The notes under the pieces were generated by a model. The model had not been told where the DNA came from and did not search any database. It saw only the letters and a program-made list of their open reading frames with translations. This document shows positions 24,551 to 38,133 of a stretch of 64,000 bases of DNA, piece by piece. The DNA is from Lasioglossum baleicum (taxonomy: Eukaryota > Arthropoda > Insecta > Hymenoptera > Halictidae): assembly GCF_051020765.1 (NCBI RefSeq), contig NW_027469204.1:186001-250000 (forward strand). The letters are read 5' to 3'. The position numbers and the translations under genes were made by a program. Within the stretch, counting starts at the first letter, position 1. Each line of letters begins with the position of its first letter.

Positions 24551-24580
24551 TGCCAGTAGTGTCGTTCCGGCAGCAAACGT
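24551..24580 (+). repeat. Satellite 2 monomer with the 45-bp inter-repeat segment deleted (copy B)
   Basis: GCCAGTAGTGTCGTTCCGGC joins the first repeat directly to the sequence that follows the second, as at 20551. It is a separate monomer about 4 kb away with its own substitutions. Confidence 0.75.
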
Positions 24581-24634
24581 ACGAACACAGAACATATAAC
24601 GTAGCAGTAAGTATATCAAAATATTGTCATAAAC

Positions 24635-24673
24635 GTACACTCAACTAATTCGAAGTACACTCAACTAATTCAC
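24635..24673 (+). repeat. 20-bp tandem duplication in satellite 2
   Basis: GTACACTCAACTAATTCGAA at 24635 is followed directly by GTACACTCAACTAATTCAC. The normal monomer has one copy. The copies are nearly identical, so this is a fairly recent small slippage event. Confidence 0.8.
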
Positions 24674-27397
24674 TATTCCCAAATAATACAATTTTTAAAT
24701 GTAAAAATTAGTAATTTAAAAAAAAATTGTAAATATCATTACCGTAAATTACAGTACGTATAAATAAATGGAAAACTGGGATGAATGCATGCGTTTGAAT
24801 ATCAAGGTTAACGAAATTATCGAAGACAATTCAGTAGTGTCGCTACGTTCTGCTGTTCGCAGCTTCAAGGCCACGCTAGTTGGTTTGTTCTGACAGCGTG
24901 AGTACATATAGAGACAATCATATAATATAGCAATAAGTTTAACAGAGTAATGTCATAATCATACACCCAACTAATTCTAAAGACACATTTACTCAAAAAA
25001 TACAATTTTTTAATATATAAATTGAGAATTTCGATGAAAATTGAAAATAGCGTGACAGTAAAATGTAGTATGTTGAAATAAATAAAACAGTGCAGAAGGA
25101 ATGCATACGGTACAATAATATGGTTACAGAAATTATCGAAAGTCCATCCAGTGGTGCCGCTTCGTTCTACAGTACGCACACACAAGACCATGTCAGTAGT
25201 CACGGTCCGACAGCGTAGGTACGTATACAGATAATCAAATATGATAACAAAAAGATTAACAAAATATTATCAGAATCGTGAGCACAACTAACTCCAAGGG
25301 CACTTTTACTAGGGAGTACAATTTTTTGTACTAAAAATTGAAAATTTTGATAAAAATCGAAAACATCATAATAGTAAATTCCAGTATCTGTGAATAAATA
25401 GAAAACTGAGAATGAATGCATGCGGTACAATGTTATGGTTAATAATAACAATAATAACAATGACCATAGAGTATTTTCTCTCAGATCTACCGTAGGCAAC
25501 TAGAATAACAATCCAGTCGTATCGTTGCTGCGGCGTACGTTCGTGTACAGACAATCGCATTATACAGCAACAAATTCAACGAAATATAGGTATAAACGAA
25601 CACTGAGCCAATTACAATGACACTTTCTCTAAAAAATATGACGCTTGAAATTAAATATTGGGATTTTAGAAAATAATCGAAAATATCATAACAGTAAGAT
25701 ACAGTAAGTATTAATAAATGGGAAACTGGGAATAATGCATATATTACAAAATGAAGGATAAAGACAATATCGTAGACCATCCAGCAGTGACGCTTCGTTC
25801 TGCCGTACGCTACTGCAAGACCTCGACAGTCTTGTCCCTCAAACAGCGTTGGTATATATATAGAACATCGTATAAAAAAAAAATAAGTTTAACAAAATAT
25901 TGACATATATGTACACTCATCTAATGCCATAGACACTGTTACTAAGAAACACAATCCTTTAAACTGAAAATTGAAAATATTGGGGAACATTGAATATATC
26001 ATATCAGTAAATTACAGCTAGCTAAACTACAAGGAAGACTGCAGAAGAGTCTCTGCAGTATAATATCCAGGTTATAGATGTTAACGAAGACCATACAGTA
26101 GCATCACTCCGATCTACCAAACACAACGACGAGGTCATTCCTGTCGTGTCGCACTGGAAGCGTCGGAATGTACAGAGACTTTCATATAAAATAACAACAA
26201 GTTTAACATAATATTATCATAAACGTAAACTCAACTAACTCAAAAGACAATATTATTAAGGAATACAACTTTCAAAATTGAAAATTGACAATTTGGAAAA
26301 AAAATCGATGATATGAAAGCAGTAAATTACTGTATGAATAAATAAATGGATGACCGGGATTAAATGCATACCATACAAAATTAAGTTTAACGAAATTAAC
26401 TACGAGCCTCCAGTAGTGCCGCTTCGATCTGTCGTACGCAAATACAGGACATCGCCATTAGTGTCTCTCCGGCAGCATAGGTACGTATACAGACAATCAT
26501 ATTAAATACGAATAAGGTCAGCATAATAATGTCATAAATGTAGACATAACGAATTCCATAGATGCTTTTACTATCAAACTCAGTATTTTCAACGAAAAAT
26601 TTAAAATATCTATGAAATCGAAGATATCGTAACAGTAAATGACAGTATATATAAATAAATGCAGACTGGAAAAAATGCAAGCCGTACAATATCTTGGTTA
26701 GAGAAATTAACGAATATCACACAGTACTGCTGCTTTGCTCTTCCCTACGCAACTACAAGACATTGCCAGTCGTGTTACACTGGTACCGTACGTTGGTATA
26801 GAGACAATCATATAAAATAACAATAAGCTTTACAGAATAATGTCATATACGAATACTCGACTAATTCTGAAGACACTATTAGTGGGAAATACAATTTCTT
26901 AAAATTAGAATTGAAAATTACGAAAAAAAGAAAATCGAAAATATTACAACAGTAAATTACAGTATGCATAAGGAAATGGAAAACTGGGAAAAAATGTATA
27001 CGGTACAAAATCAGGGTTATGCAAATAAACGAAGACCATCGAGTAGTGCCTCTCCGATCTACCGAACGCAAATACAGGATCACTCCAGCCGTGTCGCTGG
27101 GACAGCGTAAGTTACCTATACAGACAATCATATAAGATAACAATATTTTTAACAAGATAATGTCATAAACGTACACTCTACTAATTTCAATGGCACGTTT
27201 ACTAAGAAATACAATTTTTTTACATAAAAATTGAAAATTTCGAACAAGAACGAAAATATAACAACAGAAAATTGCAGTATCTATAAATAAATAGAAAACT
27301 GTGACAGAATGCATATGGTACAAAATCAAAGACAACGAATTGACTGAAACTATACAGTAATGCCTCTTCGAGCAGTAGTATACAACTACAAGACCTC

Positions 27398-29033
27398 GAT
27401 ATAACTTCATCTAACCTGCAATAATATGAGTATCAGCAGGTATGCCGGGCGTAAATCCGCTTAACAGTATTGGCAATAGACGCATTAATTCCCGGGTTGA
27501 ATATGAATGTAGAGCGTCAAACTGTTTGGGTGCGTTGCCAATTTGTATAAAGTCGAACGTTTTACTGGAGACCTTACACTCCGAAAGCCAGACCAGCTGT
27601 ATCGATGGTATAACTCCGTGTTCAGAGGAACAAATTAGTAGACATTCTAGTGACGCGCACCTCAGTTTCACATAGGGGTAAGAAGATAGAGGGTCAAACC
27701 GTTCTAGAGCTTTGGCACGTTCTGTGATAGTGGGACGTCTAAGACAATAGCTTCTGCTCTCCTGTGATTCCGAGAGAGTTGAACCAGGTATTCGGGCAGT
27801 CAATCCACTGAACAATATTAACAATGGACACCTTAAATCACGTGTTGATATTAAAGTAGTTCGCCAAGCCGTTTGAGACCGTTACCAATTGGTATATGGA
27901 CGAAAATTTTACCGAGGTCATTACTTTCCGAGAAGCGTAACCCGCTGTAGGGAGTGTCTTGTATAGTGATAGTGGAGTCAAATTATTAGACATTTGAGAA
28001 GACGGACACCATATTTTCGTGTATGAACAGCAAAATCGAGACACAAGCTGTTCGAAATCGATACCACCTGCTTCGAGGGACGCACAGTTACGTCCATAGC
28101 ATCACCTATCCTGTGGTTCCGTAATTAAAGCGAGGTATCCCAGGAGTAAATGCGCTGAACAGGATTGGCAAAACACACCTAAATTAACGGTATGAATATT
28201 AAAGTGCAATATGAAACCGTTGAAGAACGATACATGTACGTAGAGGGGTCAAACGATTTACCGAGAGCCTTATCTTCCGAGGACCAAATCCGCTGTATCG
28301 AGTATATATCATCGTGCTGAAGGATGCAAGTTAATATTCATCTCAGAGAAGTCAGCATTAAATTCATGTATGGACTAGAAATTCTAGGGTCAAAATGCTC
28401 GTGAACGTTGCACACCTTCTGTAAGAGACGAACGGCTAAGTCAGTAGCTTCAGCTATACTGCGATTCCGAGAGCCATACCAGGTATTCCGCGAGTAAATC
28501 CAATGAACAGTGTGGTCAAACGACGCCATAATTCACGGCTTGGGTATTAAAACAGAGCGTCAATCCATTTGAGAACTATACCCATTTGTACAAAGTCAAA
28601 CGTTTACCGGAGGCGTCTCCTTCCGCGAACTACACCCGCTGCATCGAGAGTATTATTTCGTGACCAGAGAAGCACATTAGTATACATAATATAGGGGGCA
28701 CCATTGATCCGAGAATGAATTAGATGATCCCGGGTCAAACCGTTGAGACCTTTGCCACGTTCACTGAGAATGGAACGGCTAAGACAATAGCATCTGCTAT
28801 TCTGTGATTCCGAAAGAAAACCAGTTATTCCGAGAGCACATCCGCTGGACAATATTGGTAATAGACAGCTTATTTCACGGTATGAATATGAAGGTACAGC
28901 GTCCAACGGATATAGAGCTTTATCTTTTAATTTAGAGTCAAACTTTTTACCGAGGGCAATACCTTCCGAGAAGCCCACGCCGCTGCAGCAAGTGTCTTGC
29001 TCAGTGCTCAAGGTAGCAAATTGGTAACATTTA
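27398..29033 (+). repeat. Satellite 1 array, forward block after satellite 2
   Basis: Satellite 1 resumes at about 27398 inside a monomer (TATAACTTCATCTAACCTGC corresponds to TCAATAGCTTCACCTATCCTG), directly after a satellite 2 fragment ending GCAACTACAAGACC-like. Its phase differs from the point where satellite 1 was left at 11726, so this is not a clean insertion. Type II monomers occur near 27950 and 28990. The block ends in CAAATTGGTAACATTT, where the orientation flips. Confidence 0.9.
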
Positions 29034-32000
29034 CTCCGGGAATACATGGTTTGACTCTCAGAATATGTGAATACGTCAAGCTATGGACTTAGCTGTTCGT
29101 CTCTAAAAGAAGGTGGTAACGTTTTCGAACAGTTTGACCCTCGATCTAATAAGTAATACATGAAATTGTGGTGTCTGTCACTAAAATTCATACTAACTTG
29201 CTTCTCAGAACACGAATCCGCAACCTCTGTAGAGCTGGTTAGCTTCTAGGACGGTAAGGCCTTCGGTAAAATGTTTGACTCTATGCGAATAGGTAAAGCT
29301 CTACAACGGTTTGATGGACTCCTTTAATATTCATACCGTGAAGTAAGGCGTTTATTGCAAATACTGTGCTGGGCATTTACTCCCGGAATACCTGGTTTGA
29401 CTCTCGGAATCACACGGAAGGTGAAGCTATTGACTTAGACGAGCTACTCTCAAGTTAGATGGTAAGGTTCTTCAACGGTTTGAACCATGTTCTTCTAAAT
29501 CATACGCGAAACTTAGGTGCCCGTCACATTAATGATTACTAATTCCGTTCTCTGAACACGACCATATACTCCCGATGAAGCTGGTGTGGTTCACTCATGG
29601 TAAGGACTTCGGTAAAACTTTTGACTATATACGAATTTGTAACACTCTCAAATGGTCTGACGCTATACTTTAATATTCAAACCGTGAATTAAGATGTCTA
29701 TTGCCAATACTGTTCAGCGGATTTACTCCCGGAGTACCAGGTATGACTCTCTGAATCACATGATAGCTAAAGCTATAGACTTTGCTGTCGGAATCTGAAA
29801 GAGTGTTGTAATGTCCTCGAACTGATTGACCCTCCAATTCCTAAATTCATACACGAAATTGAAGTACCATCACTAAAATGTATAATAATTCGCCCCACTG
29901 GAGACCATGTTATACTAGCGATACAGCTGATTGTTTTTTCGCAGGGTTAGGTCTTGACTAAAACGTTTTACTTTATACCAATTGAAAACGCTCTCAATCA
30001 GCTTAACGATCAACTTTAGTGTTCAAATCGAGAATAATGATGTCTAATGCCAGTACCGTTCAGCTGCTTAACTTCCGGAACGCCTGGTTTGACTGTTGGA
30101 ATCACTGTCAAGGTGAACCCATTGACTTATGCGTTCGAACCTCAAAGAGGGTGTTAACGTTCTGAAACGGTTTGACGCACTTTTTTAGTATTGTAACCGT
30201 GAATGCAGGAGTGAATTACCAATACTGTTCAGCGGATTTACTCCCGGTATACATGATTTGATTCTCTGTATCACAAGATACGTGATCCTATGGACTTGGC
30301 CATTCCACTCCCAAAGAAAGTAGTATCGTTCTCTAGAAGATAGACCCTCGATCTTCTATTTCATACATGAAATTATGGCGCCCGACCCTAAAAAGTATAT
30401 TAATTTGCTTCTCTGAACACCAGGATGTACCCTCGATACTGCGCGTTAGCTTCTCGTAAGCTAAGGCCTTCTCCAAAGGGTTCATCCACGGCATGACTCT
30501 CAACATTGTTATTCACCCTGCGAAATAGTGTATCTAGTGCTATACTGTGCTGCGGATTTACTCCCGGAATACCTTGTCTGACTCTCGGAATCGGAGCATT
30601 GGGGAAGCTATTGACTTAACCGTCCTATTCTCAATGATGATTGTAATGGTCTCGAACTGCTTGACACTCGATATTTCAATTCATAGACGAATTTAAGGCG
30701 GCATCACTAAAATGTATTCCAATGTGTTTCTGTAAACTCGAAGTTATACTCTCAATACGGCGGGTTAGCTTCACACAAGGTAAGGCGTTCCGGAAAACGT
30801 TTACATTGTACCAATTGGTTATGCCCACAAACAGTTTGACGCTCTACTTTAACATTCAATCCTTGAATTGAGGTGTCTATTGCCAATACCGCTCATGGGA
30901 CTTATTCTCGGATTACGTGGTATGACTCTCGATATCTCGGGATAGATGGAGCTACTGACTTATCCCTCCGAACCTCAAGGTAGGTGGTAACTTTCTCGAA
31001 AGGTTTCACCATCGATCTTCTAATTTATAAATGAAGATAATGTGCCGGTCACTGAAATGGGTACTAATTTATTTCTCAGAACAGGATATTATACGGTCGA
31101 TTAAGCTTGTTAGCTTTTCGGAGGGTAAGGTCTTCGTTAAAACTTTTGACTTTATACCAATTGATTACGCTCTCAAACAGTTTGACGCCCAACTGTAATA
31201 ATGAGACCGTGAACTAATGTGTCGATTTCAAATAGTGTACTGCGGATGGACTCCCGGAATACCTGCTTTGGCTCTCCGCATCACTGGATAGGTGAAGTTC
31301 TTGACATAGCTCATCGTGTCTCGCAGAAGCTGGCCACTGCCTCTACCGATTTGACCCCCGATCTTCTTATTCTTGATGAAATTAACTTCCCCGTCTCTAA
31401 AATGTTTACTAATCTGATTCCATAAGCACGAAGCTATACGTTAGATACAGCGGGTTAGCTTCTCGGACGGTAAGTCATTCGGTAATACGTTTGACTTTAC
31501 TGAAATTAATAACGTTCACTCAATGTGTGACGCTCTATTTTAATATTTAACTACGCGAATTAAGGTATATATTGACAATCCTCTTGTGCGGATTTACTCC
31601 AGGATTACCTGGCACGGCTCCAGAAATCACAGGATAGGTGGAGCTATTGACCTCTCCGTTCGACCCTCATGCAGGGGGTATCGTTCTTGAAAGGTTTGAC
31701 CATCGATTTTCTAATTCATACATGAACATAACGTGCCCGTCGCTGAAATGAATACTAATTTCTATCCCTGAAAACGAAGTTATATTCCCGATGCAGAAGG
31801 TTAGTTTTTCGGAGCGTATGGTCTACGGTAAAGGGTTTGACCTTATACCAAGTGGCAGTGCTCTCAAACGGTTTGTCGTTCTACTTTATTATTCAAACCG
31901 TGAATAAAGGTGTCTATTGCCAATAGTGGTTAGTCGATTTACTCCCGGAATACCTGGTTTATATCGTGGAATCTCAGTATAGGTGAAGCCATTCTCTTAG

Positions 32001-33078
32001 CGGTTCATCTGTCACAGAAAGTGACAACGTTCTCGAATGGATTGACACTAGATCTTCTAATTCATGCATGAAATTAAGGTACCCGTTACTAAATTGTATA
32101 CTAACTTCCATCTCTGATCACGAATTTATACTGTCGAGTCAGCGGGTTAGGGTCACGGAGGGTAAGGTCTTTGGTAAAACATTTGACTTTATGCCATTTT
32201 GTAACGTTCTCAAACGGTTTCACGCCCTACTTTAATATACAAACCGTGAATTAAGGTGACTAATGCCAAAACTGTTCAGCGGATTACTCCCAGTATACCT
32301 GGTTTGACTTTCGAAATCTCAGGATAGGTGAAGCTATTCACCTGGCCGTTCGTCGCTCGCAGAATGTGGTTACGGTCTCGAACGGTTTGACACTCGATCT
32401 TCTAACTCATATATAAAATTGTGGCGCCCGTATCTGAAATGATTACACGTTTCTTTCTCTGGACACGAACTTATACTCTCGATGATGGCGCTAATGTTCG
32501 CGGAAGGTATGGCCGTCGGTATAATGTTTGCCTTTATACCAACTGGCAATGCTCAGAAACGGTTGGACGCATGAGTTTAATATTTATACTGTAAATTAAG
32601 GTGTCTATTGGCAATACTGTTCAGCGGATTTACTCCAGCTATACCGGGTTTGTCACACCGAATCACTGGATACGTCAGGCTACTGACATAGACGTTCGTC
32701 CCTCAAAGTGGGTGGTACAATACTCGAACGGCTTTATCATCGATCTTCCAATTACTACATGAAGATAAGGTACCCGTTGCTGAAAAGAATACTAATTCCT
32801 TTCTCTGATCACGAAGTTATACTCTCAACACAGCGGATTAGTTTATTTGTGGGTAAGGTCTTCCGCAAAACGTTTGACTTTATAGCAATTCGTAACGATC
32901 TCAAATGGTTTGACGCTCTATTTTAATATTCAAACCGTGAATAAACGTGCCTATTACCAATTCTGTGCAGCGCATTTACTACCGGAATATCTCGTTTGAC
33001 TTTCGGAATCACAGGATAGGTGAAGCCAATGACTCAGCCGTTCGACTCTCAAAGAAGGTGCTAACTTTCTGGAAGGGT
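29034..33078 (-). repeat. Satellite 1 array, inverted block
   Basis: About twelve reverse-oriented monomers, starting at ACTCCGGGAATACATGGTTT and ending at CTGGAAGGG. They are diverged copies without coding potential. The usual shared box GTTCTCRAACGGTTTGAC recurs in both halves of most monomers. Confidence 0.9.
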
Positions 33079-36000
33079 ATTGCCAGTAGACACCATAATT
33101 CATGGTTTGAATGGCAAAGTAGAACATAAAACCATTTGAGAACGTTATCAATTGCTTTAATGTCAAACGTTCTACAGAATCCCTTGCCGTCCGAGAAGCT
33201 AACCCGCTATATGGAGAGTACAGCTACGTGTTTAGAGAATCACATTAGTGTACAATTTGGTGACAGCACCTTAGATTCAAGCATGAATTAGAATATCGAT
33301 GGTAATACTGTGCGAGAACGTTACCCCCTGCTTCTAGAATCATACTACTATTTCAATACCTTCACGTATCCCATGATTCTGGTAGTCAAGTCAGGTATTT
33401 CGCATGTAAATATGCTGTTCAGTATGGGCATTAGGCACCCTACTTCACGGTATTAATATTAAAGAACACAGTCGAACCGTTTCAGAAGGTACAAGTTCCT
33501 ACAAAGTCAATCGTTTTACAGAAGACCATTCCATCCGAAAAACTGACCCTCTGTATCGATACTATAGCTTCGTGTTCAGAGAAAGAAATCAGTCTTCATT
33601 TCAGTGACGGGCACCGTAACTTCATATATGAATTTCAAAATAGAGGGTCAAGCTGTTCGAGAACGACACCACCATCTTTGAGATTCGAACTGCTAAGTCA
33701 ATAGCTTCACCTATCCTGTGATTCAGAGAGGTATGCCAGGTATTCCGAGAGTAAATCCGCGAAAGAGTATTGTCAATTGTCACCTTAAATCGCGGTTGAA
33801 ATGTTGAATTACGGCGTCAAACCGCTATAGAGCGTTGCCAATTGGTATAAAAGCAAACACTTTATCGATGGCCTTACCTTCTAGAAGCAATCCCGCCGTT
33901 CTTAGAGTGTAAAACCGTTTTCAAAGCAACGAACCAGTAACACATTTTAGCGACGGCACCGTAATTTCATGTATCAATTAGAATATGTAGTGTCAGACCT
34001 TTCGAGAAAGTTACCACCGTCGTTCAGACTCGTACATCTGACTCAATATCATCACCTTTACTTGTGGTTCCGAAATGAAACCTGGTATTCCTGGAGTAAT
34101 TCCAGTGAAAAATATTGCAAATAGGAACCTTAATTCATGGTTTGAATATTAAAGCTGACCGTCAGACCATTGTACAGAGGTACCTATTGCTATAAAGTCA
34201 AGAATCTTACCGGAGACCTTACCCTCCGAGAAACTAACCCGCCATGTCGAGAGTATAGCTTCGTGTTCAGAGAAAGAAATTTGTATTCATTTCAGTGAAG
34301 AGGCTTTAACTTCATGTTCCTATTTGAAGATCGAGTGTTATACCGCTCGAGAACGTTGCCAAATTCTGCGAGACACGATCGGCTAAATCAGTAGCGTCAC
34401 ATGTCCAGGGATTCCGAGTGTATAACCAGGCATTCCAGGTGTAAGTCCGCTGATCGGTGTTGGCAACAGACACAGTAGTCCATGCTTTGCATTTTAAAAT
34501 GGAGCGTAATCTCGTTTGAAATCGTTACCAGTTGCTACAAAGTCAAGCGTTTTACCGAAATCCTTACAGTCCGATAATCTGACACACCGCATCGAAGGTA
34601 TAACTTAGTGGGTAGAGAAACACACTAGTATAAATTTTTGTGACGGCACCATAATTTCATGTATGAATTACAATATCGATGGTCAAACCGTTTGAGAACA
34701 TTACAACGCTCTTACATGTTCCAACAGCTATGTCAATAGCATCACATATCCCGTATTTCCGACAGTCATATCAGGTATTCCTGGAATCAATCAGCTGAGC
34801 AGTATTGGCAATAGGCTGCTTAATTCAAGGTTTGAATATTAAAGCGGAAAGTCGAACCGTTGTGGAACGTTAAAAATTGGATTAAAGTCAGACGTTTTAC
34901 CGAAGGCCTTACCTTCCGCGAGCCTCACCCGTTTCATCGAGAGGGTAACTTCGTGTTCAGAGAAAGAAATTAATATCCATTTCAGTAGCGTGCACCTTAA
35001 CACCATATATGGGTTCGAAAATCGAGGGTCACACCGCTAGAGAACGTTGCTACCATTTGTGGGAGACGAATGGCTAAATCAATAGCTTCACCTATTCTGC
35101 GATTCCGAGAGTCAAACCAGATATTCCGGGAGTAGGTCCACTGAACAGTAATTTGAATAGACACATTAATTCACAGTTTGAAAATTAACGCAGACAGTCA
35201 AACGGTTTTGGAACGTTACCTATTGGTACAGAGTCAAACATTTTATCTATATCCCAACCTTTCGAGACGCTAACCCTCCGTGTCGAGAGTATAACTACGT
35301 GATCAGAGAAAGAAATTAGTATTCATTTCAGTGGTGGGCACCTTATCTTCATTTATGAATTTGAAGATCGAGGGTAAAAAATTTAGAGGACATTATCACC
35401 TTCTTTGAGATTCGAACGGCTATGTCAATAGCTTCATATACCCTGTGATTCAGAAAGTCAAACAAGGTATTCCAGCAGTAAATTCACTACACAGTGTTAG
35501 CAAGAGTCAAATTTGGTATTCCGGGTGCAATTCCGCTGTACAGTACTGGCGGCAGACACCGTAATTCTCGGTATGAATATTAGAGTACATATTCCAGCCG
35601 TTGTAGAACGTTACCGATTGCGACAGAGTCAAAATTTTTACCTAAGGCTTCACCTTCCGAGAAATTTACCCGATGTTTCGAGAGAATGTCTTCGTGTTCA
35701 GGGATGAACAATAGTATGCATTATAGGGACGGGCACCGTAATTGTATGTATGAATTAGAATATCGAGGGTCAAGCCGATAGTGATCGTTACCACCCTGTT
35801 CGGCAGGCGAACGGCTATGTCAATAACCACACCAATCCTGTGATTCCGAGGGTCAAATCAGGTATTCCGGGAATATATCCGCTGTACAGTATTGGCATCA
35901 TACACCATATATCACGGTACAAATATTACCCTTCAGAGTCAGACCGTTGTAGGTCCTTACGAATTGGTATTGTGTCACATTATTTACCTAAGGCCACACC

Positions 36001-38133
36001 ATCTGAGAAGCTAACCCGCCGTATGGTGAGCATAACTTCGAGTTCAGACCAGCCAGTCAGTATCTATGTTAGTGTCGGCACCATTATTTCTAGTATGAAG
36101 TAGAAGGGGTAGTGTCAAACGGTTCGGGAACGTGACCACCTTCTTCGAGAGTGGAACGGTTATGTCAATATCGTTGCTATCCTTTGATTCCGTAAGTCAA
36201 ACCAGCTATACTGGGAGTAAATCCGCTAAACAGTATTGGCAACAGACACCTTAATTCACTGCTTCAATATTAACGTAGAGCGTCAAACCGTTTGAGAACG
36301 ATACCAATTCCTACAAAGCCAAACGTTTTTCAGAAAGCCTTGCCTTCGGAGTAGCTAACCTGCCGTTTCGAGATAATAACTTATTATCAGGGAAAGAAAT
36401 TCATCATCCCTTCTGTGACGAGCGCCATAATTTCATGCATGTAATAGAAAATCGAGTGTCAACCTGTTGACGGACGATACCAGCTTCTGTGAGAAACGAA
36501 CGGGTAAGTCAACAGCTTCAACTATAGTCGTGATTCCGAGAGTCAAGCCTGCAATTCCAGGAGAAAGTCCGCTGAACAACATTTGCAATAGGCACCTTAA
36601 GTCTCGGTATGAATATTATAGTGGCGAGTCAAACCGTTCTAGAGCATTACCAAATGGTATGTAGTCAAACTTATTACCGCATATCTTGCCATCGAAGAAC
36701 CTAACTCGCTGTAGCGAGTGACATGATCAGTACTCACGGAAACAGATTAGTAGACATTATAGCAGAGGCATACCTTAATTGGATATATGAATTATAAGAT
36801 CGAGTATCAAACGCTTCGAAAACGTTACTACCTTCTTTGAGAGGCGAATAGCTATGTCAATGGCTTCTCCTATTCCATGATTCCAAGAGTCAAGCCGTGT
36901 ACTCCGGGAGTAAATCCGCTGAACAGAATTGGCATTAAACACCCTGTTTCACAGTATAAATATTAAAGTACAGAATCAATCCGTTTGAGAACATTACCAA
37001 TAGGAATAGAATCAAACGGTTTACTGCATCCCTTACCCTCCGCGAGCCTAACGCATTATATCGGGAGAATAACATCGCGATCATTGGAACAAATTACTAA
37101 ACATGTTAGTGACGGGCACCTTATCTTCACATATGAATATGAAGATCGAAAGTCAAATCGATGTAGATCATTATCTTTTGCTATAGAGTCACACTTTTCA
37201 CCGAAGGCCTCACCAAAATAGAACGTATCCCGCTGCATCGAGAGTATATCTACCTGATCAGAGAATCACATTAATAAACATTTTGGTGTCTGGAACCTTA
37301 ATATCATGTATGAATTAGAAGATCATGTGTCAAACCGATCGAGATCGTTATTACCTTCTTCGAAGGTCGCACATTTAAGTCAATTGCAGCACGTCTCCTT
37401 TGATTCCTAGAGGCAAATTAGGTATTCCTCGAGTAAATATGCAGATCAGAATTGTCAGTAGACAACCTATTTCTCGGTATGGGTATAATAGCACAGTGCC
37501 AAGCCGTTGTAGATCGTTACTTGTTGGTATAGAGTCAATCTTTTTGCCGATGGCCTTACCTTCCGAGAAGATAACACGCCGGATAGAGAGTATAACTTCG
37601 TGTTCAGTGAAGCCAAGTGGTATCCATTTTAGCGATAGGCTCCACAATTTCTTGCATGAATTAGAAGGTCGAGTGTAAAACTTTTCGTGATCGATACCAC
37701 CCTCGGTTAGAAACGAACGGCTGAGTCAATAGCTTCACGTATACTGTGATTCCGATCGTCAAACCAGGTATCCCTGGAGCAAACTCCGCTGCACGGAATT
37801 GGCCAATGGAGACTTCAATTCACGGTATGAGTATTAATGTAGGAGTCAAACTGACGGAGAACATAACACATGCCCATAAAGCCATTTCTTTCACCGGATA
37901 CCATTCCTTCCGAGAACCTATCCCGCTGTAACGAGTGTCCTGCTTACTGTTGACGGAAACATATTAGTAGGCAGCTTAATGGGCGAATACCACATGTTTG
38001 TGTGTAAATATCAACATCGAAAGTCATAGCGTTGCAGAACGTTACCAACATCTGTGGGGGACAAACGGCTGCGTCCATAGCTGAACCTATTCCAATATTC
38101 TATGAGTCAATCCATGCATTCCTGGAGTAAATG
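33079..38133 (+). repeat. Satellite 1 array, forward block
   Basis: About fifteen forward monomers. The block starts at TATTGCCAGTAGACACC and ends at CCTGGAGTAAATGC. It includes a small internal duplication at 35455-35550 and type II monomers near 36715 and 37930. Several monomers keep an open stretch of up to about 90 codons, which results from the monomer sequence. Confidence 0.9.
35455..35550 (+). repeat. 48-bp internal duplication in a satellite 1 monomer
   Basis: AGTCAAACAAGGTATTCCAG at 35456 is repeated as AGTCAAATTTGGTATTCCGG at 35504. Each copy continues through the 'GTAAATCCGCTGxACAGTxxTxGC' segment. Confidence 0.75.

Larger units (their letters stand above)
14951..27397 (+). repeat. 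Satellite 2 array (about 313-bp monomers, about 40 copies, one orientation)
   Basis: The landmark GCATACGGTACAATATCAAGG recurs every 313-318 bp (for example 15305, 15619 and 15937) throughout, always on the plus strand. Each monomer has a GC-richer part (GTGTCGCTCCGATCTACCG, then CACTCCAGTCGTGTCGCTCCG) and an A/T-tract part (ACAATTTTTTAAATT, ATTGAAAATTTTGAAAAAAA, ATAACAGTAAATTACAGTAT). An 11-bp direct repeat (GTGTCGCTCCG) occurs twice per monomer, 45 bp apart. Copies are strongly diverged. It shows no similarity that I can see to satellite 1. The many short minus-strand open frames come from the monomer and have no recognisable product. Confidence 0.95.

Noticed and set aside
14951..27397. 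Satellite 2 as a CRISPR-like or other regular spaced array
   Set aside because: The whole 313-bp unit is repeated and diverged, with no short invariant repeats separated by unique spacers, and the setting is eukaryotic.
26808..27410. A 200-codon minus-strand open frame in satellite 2 with hydrophobic stretches
   Set aside because: It spans two satellite monomers, repeats the same peptide pattern as other minus-strand frames in the array, and appears or disappears with small indels. It is a by-product of T-rich satellite sequence.
36985..37221. A recurring open frame in satellite 1 (beginning MRTLPIGI... and ending ...VERLSQ), also seen at 40400-40621, 51644-51976 and 56529-57059 on the minus strand, which looks like a repeated protein family
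   Set aside because: The frame is about 80 codons between a consensus TAA (GAATATTAA) and a consensus TAG (AGTCAATAG). The 346-bp period is not a multiple of three, copies carry random indels and stops, and the frame exists only because of the monomer sequence. There is no promoter, splice or conservation signal for coding.
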